A stretch of 41,372 bases of DNA from Saccharofermentans sp. (lineage in GTDB: Bacteria; Bacillota; Clostridia; Saccharofermentanales; Saccharofermentanaceae), in the NCBI GenBank assembly GCA_024695505.1, contig JAILIB010000003.1, forward strand, positions 1-41,372, read 5' to 3'. This document shows positions 25,075-33,843 of the stretch, piece by piece. The first letter of the stretch is position 1, and each line of letters starts with the position of its first letter. The position numbers were made by a program, and so were the translations under genes. The notes beneath the pieces were generated by a model, which saw only the letters and a list, made by a program, of their open reading frames with translations, was not told the DNA's origin and ran no database searches.

Positions 25075-25455
25075 ATGAGCGAAAAGAATGACCGCCTGTA
25101 TTCCAGGCAGCATGAGTGGGCTATATTCAAAGATGACGGCACTTGCGTTGTAGGCATAAGCGATTATGCTCAGAAGGAACTGGGCAATCTCGTTTTTGCA
25201 AACCTTCCTGAAGAAGGCGACGAAGTCACGGCAGATACCCCGTTCTGCGACGTTGAGAGCATCAAGACCGTTTCAGACGTTTATTCGCCCGTATCGGGAA
25301 AGGTCATCTCGGTCAATGAGGAAGTTATGGATAATCCGACGCTCATCAATTCCGATCCCTATGGAGCATGGTTTGCCGTGATCGGCGAGATCACCGCCAA
25401 AGGCGAGCTTTTATCCGCTGAAGAATACGACGAGTACGTAAAGACGTTCAAGTAA
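25075..25455 (+). CDS. gcvH: Glycine cleavage system H protein
   Basis: The 126-residue protein is a lipoyl carrier of the GcvH family. The modified lysine is K64 in DVESIKTVSDVYSP, and HEW near residue 13 and GISDYAQKELG near 27 are family marks. The strong site AAGGAG lies 9 bases before the ATG. GcvT and GcvP genes are not in the window; instead the gene lies between a dehydratase activator and a lipoate ligase, overlapping the latter by one base (TAATG). It may serve an ordinary glycine cleavage system encoded elsewhere, or act as a carrier for this cluster. Confidence 0.95.
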   Translation: MSEKNDRLYSRQHEWAIFKDDGTCVVGISDYAQKELGNLVFANLPEEGDEVTADTPFCDVESIKTVSDVYSPVSGKVISVNEEVMDNPTLINSDPYGAWFAVIGEITAKGELLSAEEYDEYVKTFK

Positions 25456-26174
25456 TGAAACCGCTTATCGTAACCGGTTCATCTGTCGATCCTTATCTTA
25501 ATCTCGCAATAGAAGAGACCCTTTTGAAGACGTCCTGCGGCCGCAGGATCTTATATCTGTGGCAGAATGACAATACTGTCGTAATAGGACGCCATCAGGA
25601 TGCTCAGGCTGAATGTGATCTTTCCGGTATGGAAGAAGACGGCGTCACGCTTGCCAAAAGGATCTCGGGCGGAGGCGCGGTCTATCACGACCTTGGCAAT
25701 CTGAACTTCACATTCATTGCGCCTCGGGGACTTCTGTCGGTCGATGAGAATTTCTCGATAATATCGGAGGCAGTGAAAGCGTTTGGAATTGATACCTGCA
25801 GAACCGGAAACAATGACCTCGGAGTTGCTTCGACAGGTGCAAAATTCTCCGGGAGCGCGTTCTATCAGTCAGGCCCAGATGAAGATTCGCCCTGCTTTCA
25901 CCACGGCACTATCCTTTGTTCATGCGACATAGATAAGATGGTGCGTTATCTTACGCCTCCTGCGGCCAAGCTCGAAAGGCACGGCGTTAAGAGCGTGAAG
26001 GCGAGGGTCTGTAACCTCGGATTGGAGATCGGTGCCGTCAGGGAATCGGTCATCAAAGCATTTGAAAAGCGTTACGGCGAAGCGGACCGTGCAGGGGAGG
26101 AAGCTGCCGATACGGCTATGGCAGAGGAAGCAAGGGAAAGGCTTTCCTCGCAAGAATGGCTTTTTAGTATATAA
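25455..26174 (+). CDS. lplA: Lipoate-protein ligase, short form
   Basis: The 239-residue protein has the lipoate/biotin ligase fold: VIGRHQDAQAECD, the lipoate loop KRISGGGAVYHDLGNLNFTF, and the catalytic Lys in STGAKFSGSAFY. It joins free lipoate to a carrier lysine using ATP. It lacks the C-terminal domain of E. coli LplA (337 residues), so either a partner protein supplies it or it works as some short archaeal and bacterial ligases do. The start overlaps the gcvH stop, which makes the H protein its obvious substrate. Confidence 0.92.
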   Translation: MKPLIVTGSSVDPYLNLAIEETLLKTSCGRRILYLWQNDNTVVIGRHQDAQAECDLSGMEEDGVTLAKRISGGGAVYHDLGNLNFTFIAPRGLLSVDENFSIISEAVKAFGIDTCRTGNNDLGVASTGAKFSGSAFYQSGPDEDSPCFHHGTILCSCDIDKMVRYLTPPAAKLERHGVKSVKARVCNLGLEIGAVRESVIKAFEKRYGEADRAGEEAADTAMAEEARERLSSQEWLFSI

Positions 26175-26183
26175 TTAAGAGCT

Positions 26184-27563
26184 ATGGAAACCACGGATAA
26201 GATTTTTGACCTGATCGTTATAGGCGGAGGTCCCGCCGGTTATTCGGCTGCAATGACGGCCTCAAAGCTGGGACTTTCAACGCTGCTCGCAGAGTGCGGA
26301 AACACTTTGGGCGGAACCTGCCTTAACCGCGGATGCATTCCCACAAAGGCAATGCTGCATTCATCGGGACTTATCAGACAGTTCAGATCGGCTTCTGAAT
26401 TCGGAGTCGATGCATCCGCTTCGATCAATGAAGATAAGCTTTTCTCATACCGTGATGAGACAGTAAATACACTGGTTTCAGGCCTTGAACAGTCCGTGAA
26501 GGCGTCAGGCGTTGAGGTCATTCATGGTTTGGCAAAGGTCGTCAGCTTTGACGGAAATGTTGAAGTTGATATCGGAGGGACCGTTTACAAGGCAAAAGAC
26601 GTCCTGCTCGCTACGGGCACAAAGCCAGCGTTTCCGCCTGTTGAAGGCATTGATTCCGACGTTGTCATTACAAGCAACGACATTCTTGAGGGCAAAGAAC
26701 TCCCTGAGAGTTTGATAATAATTGGCGGAGGAGTCATCGGATGTGAATTTGCATCGCTCTACACCGACCTCGGCCGCAAGGTTACCATAATCGAGGCGCT
26801 TCCAAGGATCCTTTCCAACATGGATAAGGACGTTGCCAGAAATCTTCAGATGATCTTAAAGAACCGAGGAGCTGAGATATTCTCAGGCGCGCTTGTAAAC
26901 AGGATCGTTAAGACAGGAAACGGCGCTGAAGTGACTTTTACGGCTGGCGGCGCTGAACAGACCTTGTGTGCGGACAAAGTCCTTATTGCAACGGGACGCC
27001 GCGCGGTAATTCCCGAAGGCCTGTCCGAAAAGCTTGAGACTGCTAACGGCCGCATCGTAACTGATGAGAACGGCTGTACTTCCATAGAACACATATATGC
27101 CGCGGGCGACATCACGAACGGTATCCAGCTTGCGCATAAGGCTTCTGCTGAAGGTGAGAACATTGCTATGGTTCTCGCCGGAAAGAAAGCCGTTCATGAC
27201 ATGAAAGTCATTCCCGCATGCGTTTACTTCTCGCCCGAGATCGCCTGTATAGGAATTACCGATACCGAGGCTAAAGAAGCCGGCATTGACTTTGTGACCG
27301 CAAAGGCTTTGACTTCCGCCAACTCCAGATCTGTGATCACAAGAGAAGAGAGGGGCTTTGTCAAACTCGTCGCCGAAAGGAAAAGCGGAGTTCTGATAGG
27401 CTGCCAGCTCATGTGCGCCAACGCTTCCGACATGATCGGCGAGATCGCTCTGGCAATTGCCAACCGCCTTACAGCTTCACAGTGTCTGCTTTCAGTCCGC
27501 CCGCATCCTTCTTATGAAGAGACCATCGGTGCGGCGCTTGAAGAGCTAATCAAGAAAAAATAA
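26184..27563 (+). CDS. lpdA: Dihydrolipoyl dehydrogenase
   Basis: The 459-residue flavoprotein reoxidises dihydrolipoyl groups with NAD+. The FAD fold opens with IGGGPAGYSAA, the redox disulfide is in GGTCLNRGCIPTKAM, the NAD fold has IIGGGVIGCEFASLY, and the catalytic His-Glu pair is in PHPSYEETIGAALEEL. There is no N-terminal lipoyl domain. It is the last gene of the cluster, with the H protein as its likely partner. A hairpin followed by eight T (27572-27616) lies just after it. Confidence 0.95.
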   Translation: METTDKIFDLIVIGGGPAGYSAAMTASKLGLSTLLAECGNTLGGTCLNRGCIPTKAMLHSSGLIRQFRSASEFGVDASASINEDKLFSYRDETVNTLVSGLEQSVKASGVEVIHGLAKVVSFDGNVEVDIGGTVYKAKDVLLATGTKPAFPPVEGIDSDVVITSNDILEGKELPESLIIIGGGVIGCEFASLYTDLGRKVTIIEALPRILSNMDKDVARNLQMILKNRGAEIFSGALVNRIVKTGNGAEVTFTAGGAEQTLCADKVLIATGRRAVIPEGLSEKLETANGRIVTDENGCTSIEHIYAAGDITNGIQLAHKASAEGENIAMVLAGKKAVHDMKVIPACVYFSPEIACIGITDTEAKEAGIDFVTAKALTSANSRSVITREERGFVKLVAERKSGVLIGCQLMCANASDMIGEIALAIANRLTASQCLLSVRPHPSYEETIGAALEELIKKK

Positions 27564-27571
27564 ATTCCTGC

Positions 27572-27616
27572 TACCGTATAAATCTGTGAAACCGTGATCT
27601 TTACGGTATTTTTTTT
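27572..27616 (+). terminator. Hairpin with T-run after lpdA (first unit of the array)
   Basis: TACCGTA (27572-27578) and TACGGTA (27602-27608) form a 7-bp stem with a large loop, followed by eight T (27609-27616). It looks able to end the lpdA transcript, although the stem is A/T-rich. Confidence 0.55.
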
Positions 27617-27828
27617 CATGGATTTCAGGTTCGATAATGAAAAACTACCGTATAAAATCGAATAATCCGTATTTATACGGTAATTAATTGTTCATGGAGC
27701 TGATTATTGAAGAAAAACTACCGTATAAATTTCAAAAATGGTTTTCTTTACGGTAGTTGTTTGAATAATGAACCAAAATTTGAAGGATTATTACCGTAAG
27801 GTTTTCGAGATTGCTGATTTATACGGTA
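27572..27828. repeat. Array of four regularly spaced palindromic units
   Basis: TACCGTA occurs at 27572, 27646, 27719 and 27792, and its complement TACGGTA at 27602, 27676, 27749 and 27822. Within every unit the two words are exactly 30 bases apart, and units repeat every 74, 73 and 73 bases. The second unit has a perfect 11-bp stem (TACCGTATAAA with TTTATACGGTA), the third a 10-bp stem (AACTACCGTA with TACGGTAGTT). The words TTGAAG and AAAAAC precede several left arms and TTCATGGA follows two right arms, so whole units are related. The array fills the gap between convergent lpdA and mraY genes. Confidence 0.9.
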
Positions 27829-27842
27829 GCACAAATAGTTGC

Positions 27843-28826
27843 TTACCTTACAGCGTGAACTATCAGCGTGATCCCGATATAAATGAGATCGATAACCAAT
27901 GCTGCAATGACGAGCGTTGCCCATACCTTCTTGACGTTGAAGCCGCGGTTCTTGCGGAGCTCGTCATGAAGGGGCGTAGTGATGTTCTTGAAAGGGATGA
28001 TCTTTTTCTTGGTGAGCCTTCCGACAGTAATCTTGAAGATCGAGATGCCGCCGTCGCAAAGGAAGGGGAGACCGACGATCAGGTAAGCAAAAGGAATCCT
28101 AAGGTAGATCGCGTAAAAGGCGATAAAGAAACCAAGGGCACGGGAGCCTGCATCGCCCATCATCATCTTGCTGGGATTGAAGTTGAATATCAGGTAGGCG
28201 AGGAGGACGCAGATCATGATGGCGCCTATGATGAGTCCGTTCCTGTCTGATTCGGATGCCGGTCTGTTGATGAAACTGATGGTGAAGAGAGTTGCGATGC
28301 TGAGGATCGAAAGTGAGCCTGAAAGGCCGTCGATCCCGTCCGTTGCGTTCGTTGCATTGATGGATACAACGAAGAGCATTACTGCGAGTGTGGCGAAGAG
28401 GATCGGGTTGAGGTGATATCTTCCGCCTGTTACGCCGATGATCACGTTGCTGCCGTAGAACCAGACACAGACGACTGCGCCGAGAACCGACATTACGAAG
28501 TCGAGGAAGCCTTTGAGGTATTCATCCCAGGGATCTTTAGACCTGTCATCGAGAAAACCCGTCATCATTGAGGCGACGAGTGCGGTCAGGCCGCAGACAA
28601 GGCCGGGGGTAAAGTAGCAGCAGATGCCTGATGCTACAGCGAAGACTAATGTGAAATAGAAACCGACGCCTGTCGGCTTGCCGATGTTTACAGCTGAGCC
28701 CTGCGCAAACTTACGTCCGCGGTCATGGCCCATAAGGACCTTTTCGCCCGGCAGGAACTTGAGCAGCAGAAAAGTTACGATGAACGCGGAAACACTGCCT
28801 CCCGCGACCCTATATAATAAATCCAT
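27843..28826 (-). CDS. mraY: MraY-family phospho-N-acetylmuramoyl-pentapeptide transferase
   Basis: The 327-residue membrane protein has about ten helices and the family motifs GFLDDRSKD, NATNATDGIDGLSG and MGDAGSRALG. Near the C-terminus, PLHDELRKNRG stands where most MraY proteins have a HHH-containing loop. The enzyme moves phospho-MurNAc-pentapeptide onto undecaprenyl phosphate, making lipid I. The gene stands alone rather than in a mur/fts cluster, and the changed His loop leaves open a related polyprenyl-phosphate sugar transferase. AAGGTC precedes the ATG. Confidence 0.85.
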   Translation of the reverse strand: MDLLYRVAGGSVSAFIVTFLLLKFLPGEKVLMGHDRGRKFAQGSAVNIGKPTGVGFYFTLVFAVASGICCYFTPGLVCGLTALVASMMTGFLDDRSKDPWDEYLKGFLDFVMSVLGAVVCVWFYGSNVIIGVTGGRYHLNPILFATLAVMLFVVSINATNATDGIDGLSGSLSILSIATLFTISFINRPASESDRNGLIIGAIMICVLLAYLIFNFNPSKMMMGDAGSRALGFFIAFYAIYLRIPFAYLIVGLPFLCDGGISIFKITVGRLTKKKIIPFKNITTPLHDELRKNRGFNVKKVWATLVIAALVIDLIYIGITLIVHAVR

Positions 28827-28865
28827 CAGATAATGACCTTACTTGTTCGTTTATCGAGTCCGTTA

Positions 28866-28894
28866 AGTATACTCCATAATGCCCAAAACGGCAA
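28866..28894 (-). promoter_or_regulatory. Promoter of the mraY gene
   Basis: On the minus strand TTGCCG, 17 bases, TATACT. It faces away from the argS promoter, and the two regions overlap. Confidence 0.6.
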
Positions 28895-28899
28895 AATTG

Positions 28900-28908
28900 T
28901 GATATGAT
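28900..28908 (+). promoter_or_regulatory. Extended -10 promoter of argS
   Basis: TGATATGAT, the same extended -10 as before purD at 36678. Its expected -35 region lies within the spacer of the divergent mraY promoter. Confidence 0.6.
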
Positions 28909-28950
28909 GTTGTGTCATTAAATAAATAATAAACAGGATTGGTGTTTCTT

Positions 28951-30687
28951 ATGGACTACAAGGAACTGATTGCCGGTAATATTTCGGGGATTACGGGGCT
29001 TGAGAAGGAAAAGGTCTTCGAGCTTATCGAGATCCCGCCCAGGCTCGACATGGGAGATTTCGCCTTCCCGTGCTTTACGCTTGCCAAGACGCTCCGCAAA
29101 GCGCCTCCGCTCATAGCACAGGAGCTTGCAGGCAACAGCGCGATAACCGCAGGCGCCGAAGAGGAGCTCAAGGCCGCAGCCGTCGGTCCTTATCTGAATT
29201 TCAAGCTCGACCGCAAGGTCCTTGCAAAAGAACTCATTACCGAGATCAGGACCAAGGGAGATTCCTTTGGTTCATCCAAGGCCGGCGAAGGTAAGAACGT
29301 CATTGTAGAGTTCTCATCGCCCAATATCGCCAAGCCTTTCCATGTAGGCCATGCGTTTACGACGATCCTCGGAGATTCCATTTCGAATATCTATTCAAAG
29401 CTCGGATATAACGTCATAAGGTTCAACCACCTTGGCGACTACGGAACGCAGTTCGGCAAGCTTATCACGGCCTGGAGGCTCTGGGGCGACGAAAAGGCCA
29501 TGGAGACCGATGCGATCGAGGAGCTTACCAGGATCTACGTCAAGTTCCACCAGGAAGCCAAGAACGATCCGACACTCGAGGATACCGCAAGGGACAACTT
29601 CAGAAAACTCGAGGAAGGAAGCGAAGAAGAGGTTGCTCTCTGGAAGATGTTCAGAGACTTGAGCCTTGAAGTCTTTGAGAAGACCTATAACAGGCTCGGA
29701 GTAAAGTTCGACAACTATAACGGTGAATCCTTCTATTCTTCAAGGATCCCTGCAGTCGTTGACCTTCTCAGGGAAAAGGGACTCCTCGAGGAGAGCGAAG
29801 GCGCCCAGGTAGTCAAGTTCGAGGATGAGGGAATGCCTCCGTGCATGATCCTTAAGAGCGACGGAACTACCATCTACGCTTCAAGAGACCTTGCAGCGGC
29901 CATCTACAGGCACGATGAATTCGATTTCTACAGGAACATCTACGTTGTAGGACTTCCCCAGCAGCTTCACTTCAGACAGGTCTTCGGCGTTCTGAAGAAG
30001 GCGGGATTTGACTGGGCAGACAACTGCATCCATGTAGGATTCGGACTCCTCAAGTTCAAGGACGGAAGCGCTTTCTCCACGCGTGAAGGCAACATCATCA
30101 AGCTCGATGAACTCCTTGAAAGGACTGTTGAAAAGACTGCCGAGATAATCAGGAAGAACGCCCAGGAGAGAGGCGGAGACATGACCGAGGAAGATATCGC
30201 AAGGATCTCCGAAGTCGTCGGAATCGGCGCGGTCAAGTACACCTACCTCAAGGCAGGACGCGAGAAGGACATTCTCTTTGACTGGGACGACATGCTCGAT
30301 TTTGAGGGCGATACAGCGCCTTACCTCATCTACACATATGCACGTACGCGTTCGATCCTGAGAAAGGCTGAAGGCCTTGGTGCCGCGCCTTCCGAGGGTG
30401 CTTCACTCGAGTGCCTGACGGGCGATGAGGAATACGCGGTCATCAGGAGCCTTGCCGATTTCACGGGTTCCGTCGAAAGGGCTGCGGAAAGCTATGAGCC
30501 TTTCGTGATCGCACGCCAGATCGCTCTTATCGCAAGGAATTTCAACAGGTTCTACAACAATTCCAGGATCCTGAATGCTGAGACTGAAGAACTCAAGACC
30601 GCAAGGCTTGCGCTCTGCGACGCCGTATGCGACGTCATAAAGTCAGGCCTTGGACTCCTCGGTATCGGCGTAGTGGAGAAGATGTAA
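28951..30687 (+). CDS. argS: Arginyl-tRNA synthetase
   Basis: The 578-residue class I synthetase charges tRNA-Arg. The HIGH-type motif appears as PNIAKPFHVGHAFTTILGDS and the KMSKS-type loop as FSTREGNIIKLDELL. The N-terminal tRNA-recognition domain (about 1-100) and the C-terminal helical DALR domain (from about 460, YLIYTYARTRSILRKAEG) are both there. I prefer ATG 28951 to the TTG 12 bases upstream because the protein opens normally with MDYKELIAG. The next gene starts one base after the stop. Confidence 0.97.
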   Translation: MDYKELIAGNISGITGLEKEKVFELIEIPPRLDMGDFAFPCFTLAKTLRKAPPLIAQELAGNSAITAGAEEELKAAAVGPYLNFKLDRKVLAKELITEIRTKGDSFGSSKAGEGKNVIVEFSSPNIAKPFHVGHAFTTILGDSISNIYSKLGYNVIRFNHLGDYGTQFGKLITAWRLWGDEKAMETDAIEELTRIYVKFHQEAKNDPTLEDTARDNFRKLEEGSEEEVALWKMFRDLSLEVFEKTYNRLGVKFDNYNGESFYSSRIPAVVDLLREKGLLEESEGAQVVKFEDEGMPPCMILKSDGTTIYASRDLAAAIYRHDEFDFYRNIYVVGLPQQLHFRQVFGVLKKAGFDWADNCIHVGFGLLKFKDGSAFSTREGNIIKLDELLERTVEKTAEIIRKNAQERGGDMTEEDIARISEVVGIGAVKYTYLKAGREKDILFDWDDMLDFEGDTAPYLIYTYARTRSILRKAEGLGAAPSEGASLECLTGDEEYAVIRSLADFTGSVERAAESYEPFVIARQIALIARNFNRFYNNSRILNAETEELKTARLALCDAVCDVIKSGLGLLGIGVVEKM

Positions 30688-30688
30688 C

Positions 30689-32401
30689 ATGTCCGATGAG
30701 CAGATGGGCGGAGTGCCCGATTTTAAAGACGTTAAGTACGTAAGGCCTGATATCGGCAAGTTCACCGAACTTGTCAGAGGCGTCAGGCTCAGGCTCATGA
30801 CGGCCAAGACCGTTGAGGCTGCTGATGAAGCGATCGGAGAGTACGAGACAGCGATAAGCTCTTTTGACACTTCGTATGCGCTTTGCCAGATACTGCATGA
30901 CATCGATACTTCAGACGAGTTTTATTGTAACGAGATCGAATTCTTTGAGGAAGCCTCGGGAAGGGTGGAAGAGCTCGCGTCAGCCTTTATGACAGGACTT
31001 CTGAACTGCCCGGTCGCAGATCAGTTAAGGGAAAAATACGGCGAGATGATCTTCCGCAAGGCAAAGAACCAGAAGGAGATCGTTTCACCTGAGATACTGG
31101 ACGAACTGGCTAAGGAAGCTTCACTCGAAAACGAGTATTCGCAGCTTCAGTCGGAGGCTGAGATCACATTCGGCAAAAAGACGCTGAACTTAAGCCTTCT
31201 CGTGCCTTATCTCGCATCTACTGACAGGAACGTCAGAAAAGAAGCGCACACGGCGCTTGATGTTTACTACCAGGGCCGCCGCGAGACCTATGACAGGATA
31301 TTTGACGATCTTGTCAAAGTCAGGACGGAGGCTGCGCGCAAACTCGGGTACAACACTTTTACGGAACTCGGCTACAAGCGCATGGAGCGCTACGACTATA
31401 CGCGCAAGGACGTTGAAACTTTCAGGGAGAACATCCTCAAGTACATAGTCCCGCTTACGAAGCAGATCAGGAATCTCCAAAGGGAGAGGCTCGGAGTCGG
31501 CGAGCTGATGTTCTACGATCTTCCGTGCCTTTTCAAAGGCGGCAATCCTACGCCTAAGGTCAGCAAGGAACGCTATGAGGAGGCTACAGGCGAGTTCTTC
31601 AGAAAGATGTTCGGAATGAGCCCGAGTTTCTTTGACGTTCTTTCTTCACACGGCTTTACCGACATGCTCTCACGCCCTAACAAATCAACGGGCGGCTACT
31701 GCATGTATCTTGAAGATTACTGCATTCCGTTTGTCTTCATGAACGGCAACGGCACTTATGACGACGTCGCGACGGTCGTCCATGAGGGCGGACACGCATA
31801 CGCCGCGCTCCAGAGTGCTGAATCCACGCCTTTCGTCGAGTGCCTTTCGCCTACGCTTGAAACCTGCGAGATCCATTCGACCGCGATGGAATACATGTCT
31901 TATCCTTACATGGACATCTTCTACGGAAAGAGCGCAGAACAGTATTCCGAGCTTCACATGACGGACGGATTGTTGTTCCTGCCTTACGGATGCATGGTCG
32001 ATGAGTTCCAGCACGTTGTATATGACAAGCCGGAGCTTACTCCCGATGAGCGTCACGCGGTCTGGAAGGAGCTCGAGGAAAGATACCAGCCTTACATCAA
32101 TTACGATCCTTCTCAGACGCCTTTCCACGCTATGGGCGGTGCCTGGATGAAGAAGGATCACATCTTCACGACGCCGTTCTACTACATCGATTACTGCCTG
32201 TCGCAGATCTGCGCACTCGAGCTTTGGGACGAGTCCAGGATCGACATGAAGTCGGCTCTTCAGAAGTACAACGACCTCTGTTCTTTGGGCGGAAGTGACA
32301 CGTTCCTGTCTCTGCTCAAGGGAGCGGGACTCGAAACTCCTTTCAATACGGATGTCATCAAGCGTCTGGCATACAGCACAGCGGAGTTCCTCAATCTATG
32401 A
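30689..32401 (+). CDS. pepF: M3 family oligoendopeptidase F
   Basis: The 570-residue zinc peptidase carries TVVHEGGHAYAALQ near residue 365, the M3 active site (HExxH form, here HEGGH), with a third zinc ligand in THEIHSTAMEY-like context, seen here as CEIHSTAMEYMSYP. It should cut short peptides in the cytoplasm, since no signal peptide is present. The length is normal for the bacterial PepF branch. It begins 1 base after argS and overlaps the next gene by ATGA, so all three are likely translated from one mRNA. Confidence 0.92.
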   Translation: MSDEQMGGVPDFKDVKYVRPDIGKFTELVRGVRLRLMTAKTVEAADEAIGEYETAISSFDTSYALCQILHDIDTSDEFYCNEIEFFEEASGRVEELASAFMTGLLNCPVADQLREKYGEMIFRKAKNQKEIVSPEILDELAKEASLENEYSQLQSEAEITFGKKTLNLSLLVPYLASTDRNVRKEAHTALDVYYQGRRETYDRIFDDLVKVRTEAARKLGYNTFTELGYKRMERYDYTRKDVETFRENILKYIVPLTKQIRNLQRERLGVGELMFYDLPCLFKGGNPTPKVSKERYEEATGEFFRKMFGMSPSFFDVLSSHGFTDMLSRPNKSTGGYCMYLEDYCIPFVFMNGNGTYDDVATVVHEGGHAYAALQSAESTPFVECLSPTLETCEIHSTAMEYMSYPYMDIFYGKSAEQYSELHMTDGLLFLPYGCMVDEFQHVVYDKPELTPDERHAVWKELEERYQPYINYDPSQTPFHAMGGAWMKKDHIFTTPFYYIDYCLSQICALELWDESRIDMKSALQKYNDLCSLGGSDTFLSLLKGAGLETPFNTDVIKRLAYSTAEFLNL

Positions 32402-33843
32402 AGCTGCCCGAAAAGTTCATAGCTGAGACTGATGCCTTTTTCGCAGCGCACCCGGAAATGCCTTCGGAGGGCTTTTACGAAAGCTTTGACAAGGTTCCGC
32501 TGCACGGCGTAAGGCTGTCCCGCACGAAGACCGTCCCGTCAGGACATGAAGACCTCTTAAGGCACATCGATCCGGCATTTGAAAAGGCGGATCCCGTCTT
32601 ATGGTGCGACGGCGGATATTATCTGAGCGAGGATACGGACGACACGAGGAAGACAGGACGTAATCCGCTTTATCATGCGGGAGTTTTTTATCCTCAGGAA
32701 CCGTCTGCGATGCTTCCTGCGCAGGTGTTGTCGGCAAAGCCCGGCGAGATAGTCCTCGACATGTGCGCCGCTCCGGGCGGAAAGGCCTGCCGTCTTGGCG
32801 AAGACCTTAGCGGCGAGGGCCTTCTGGTCGCGAACGAGATCAACTACGAAAGATCCAAAGCGCTTCTCCGCAACATTGAAAGATCGGGCATCACGAATTC
32901 TGTAATACTCAATGAGAATCCCGATAACATAGCCAAAAGGCTTCCCGGATTCTTTGACAAGATCCTGATAGACGCGCCCTGTTCGGGCGAGGGCATGTTC
33001 AGGCGCGACCGCTCGGCATGCGCCAGCTATGAAAAATACGGTCCATCATCGATCGTCCCGGTACAGAAGTCGATCCTTGAAGCAGCCGACATATGTCTCC
33101 GCGCGGGCGGCGAGATCGTATATTCCACATGCACCTTCTGTGAGGAAGAAGACGAGCTCATGATCAGCTCATTCATGAAGGCGCATCCGTCTTACCGCAT
33201 AATTCTGCATCCCGAGATCAAGGGGATCACACATAATCCTGACGGCACGATGAGGATCTGGCCGCACCTTAACAGAGGTGACGGACATTTCTGCGCGCAT
33301 CTCGTAAAAGACGGTGAAAACACCGAAAGAAAACCGCTCCCGGGTTTTGTCCGTTCCAAGAAGCCTTTGAAGGCATCTGAAAGAAGGGGCTTTGAACTGG
33401 CAAGGGAATTCCTTTCGGAGATCCTGACAGACGAAGGCTTTGAAAAGCTTACCCGGATACCGTTTACTAATCATGCAGGCGGCGTTTTCCTGATAGATTT
33501 TGACGAGGATCTGTTCAGGGGCCTGAAGGTATGCAAGACGGGGCTTTATATCGGAGATTCCAGGATGACTTCTTCAGGAAAGAGCGTTTTCGATCCGTCA
33601 AACAGCATCGCGCTGGCTCTTTCAAAAGACATTATCAAGCCTGAGCGTTTCCTGCCTCTCGGTCTGGACGATCCGAGACTTGAGAGATATCTGAAAGGCG
33701 AGACCATTCAGGTGACTCCTGAAGATAACGTGACCTCAAAGGGGAGCGTTGTGGTTGGCGCCGGAGCCGCTCCGCTCGGACTGGGCAAGATCGAAGGCAC
33801 GCAGGTAAAGAATATGTATCCGAAAGCATGGAGGCTTATATGA
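32398..33843 (+). CDS. rsmF: RsmF-type rRNA (cytosine-5) methyltransferase
   Basis: The 481-residue protein is a NOL1/NOP2/Sun-family enzyme. The SAM site is LDMCAAPGGKACRLGEDL, the first catalytic Cys is in DAPCSGEGMFRRD and the second in YSTCTFCEEEDE. The N-terminus (LPEKFIAETDAFF) and the C-terminal PUA-like part (330-481) match the RsmF/YebU branch, which modifies 16S rRNA. The precise target base is inferred from family. The stop overlaps the rdgB start. Confidence 0.92.
   Translation: MKLPEKFIAETDAFFAAHPEMPSEGFYESFDKVPLHGVRLSRTKTVPSGHEDLLRHIDPAFEKADPVLWCDGGYYLSEDTDDTRKTGRNPLYHAGVFYPQEPSAMLPAQVLSAKPGEIVLDMCAAPGGKACRLGEDLSGEGLLVANEINYERSKALLRNIERSGITNSVILNENPDNIAKRLPGFFDKILIDAPCSGEGMFRRDRSACASYEKYGPSSIVPVQKSILEAADICLRAGGEIVYSTCTFCEEEDELMISSFMKAHPSYRIILHPEIKGITHNPDGTMRIWPHLNRGDGHFCAHLVKDGENTERKPLPGFVRSKKPLKASERRGFELAREFLSEILTDEGFEKLTRIPFTNHAGGVFLIDFDEDLFRGLKVCKTGLYIGDSRMTSSGKSVFDPSNSIALALSKDIIKPERFLPLGLDDPRLERYLKGETIQVTPEDNVTSKGSVVVGAGAAPLGLGKIEGTQVKNMYPKAWRLI

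Noticed and set aside
25075..27563. Complete glycine cleavage operon
   Set aside because: Only the H protein, a lipoate ligase and the dehydrogenase are present; no GcvT or GcvP homologue can be found in the window.
27572..27828. CRISPR array
   Set aside because: The regular spacing suggests one, but the repeated words are only 7-12 bases, alternate in orientation, and no cas genes are present.
27768..28250. 160-residue plus-strand reading frame
   Set aside because: Most of it is antisense to the conserved mraY-family gene and it shows no recognisable domain; its first part merely translates the palindromic array.
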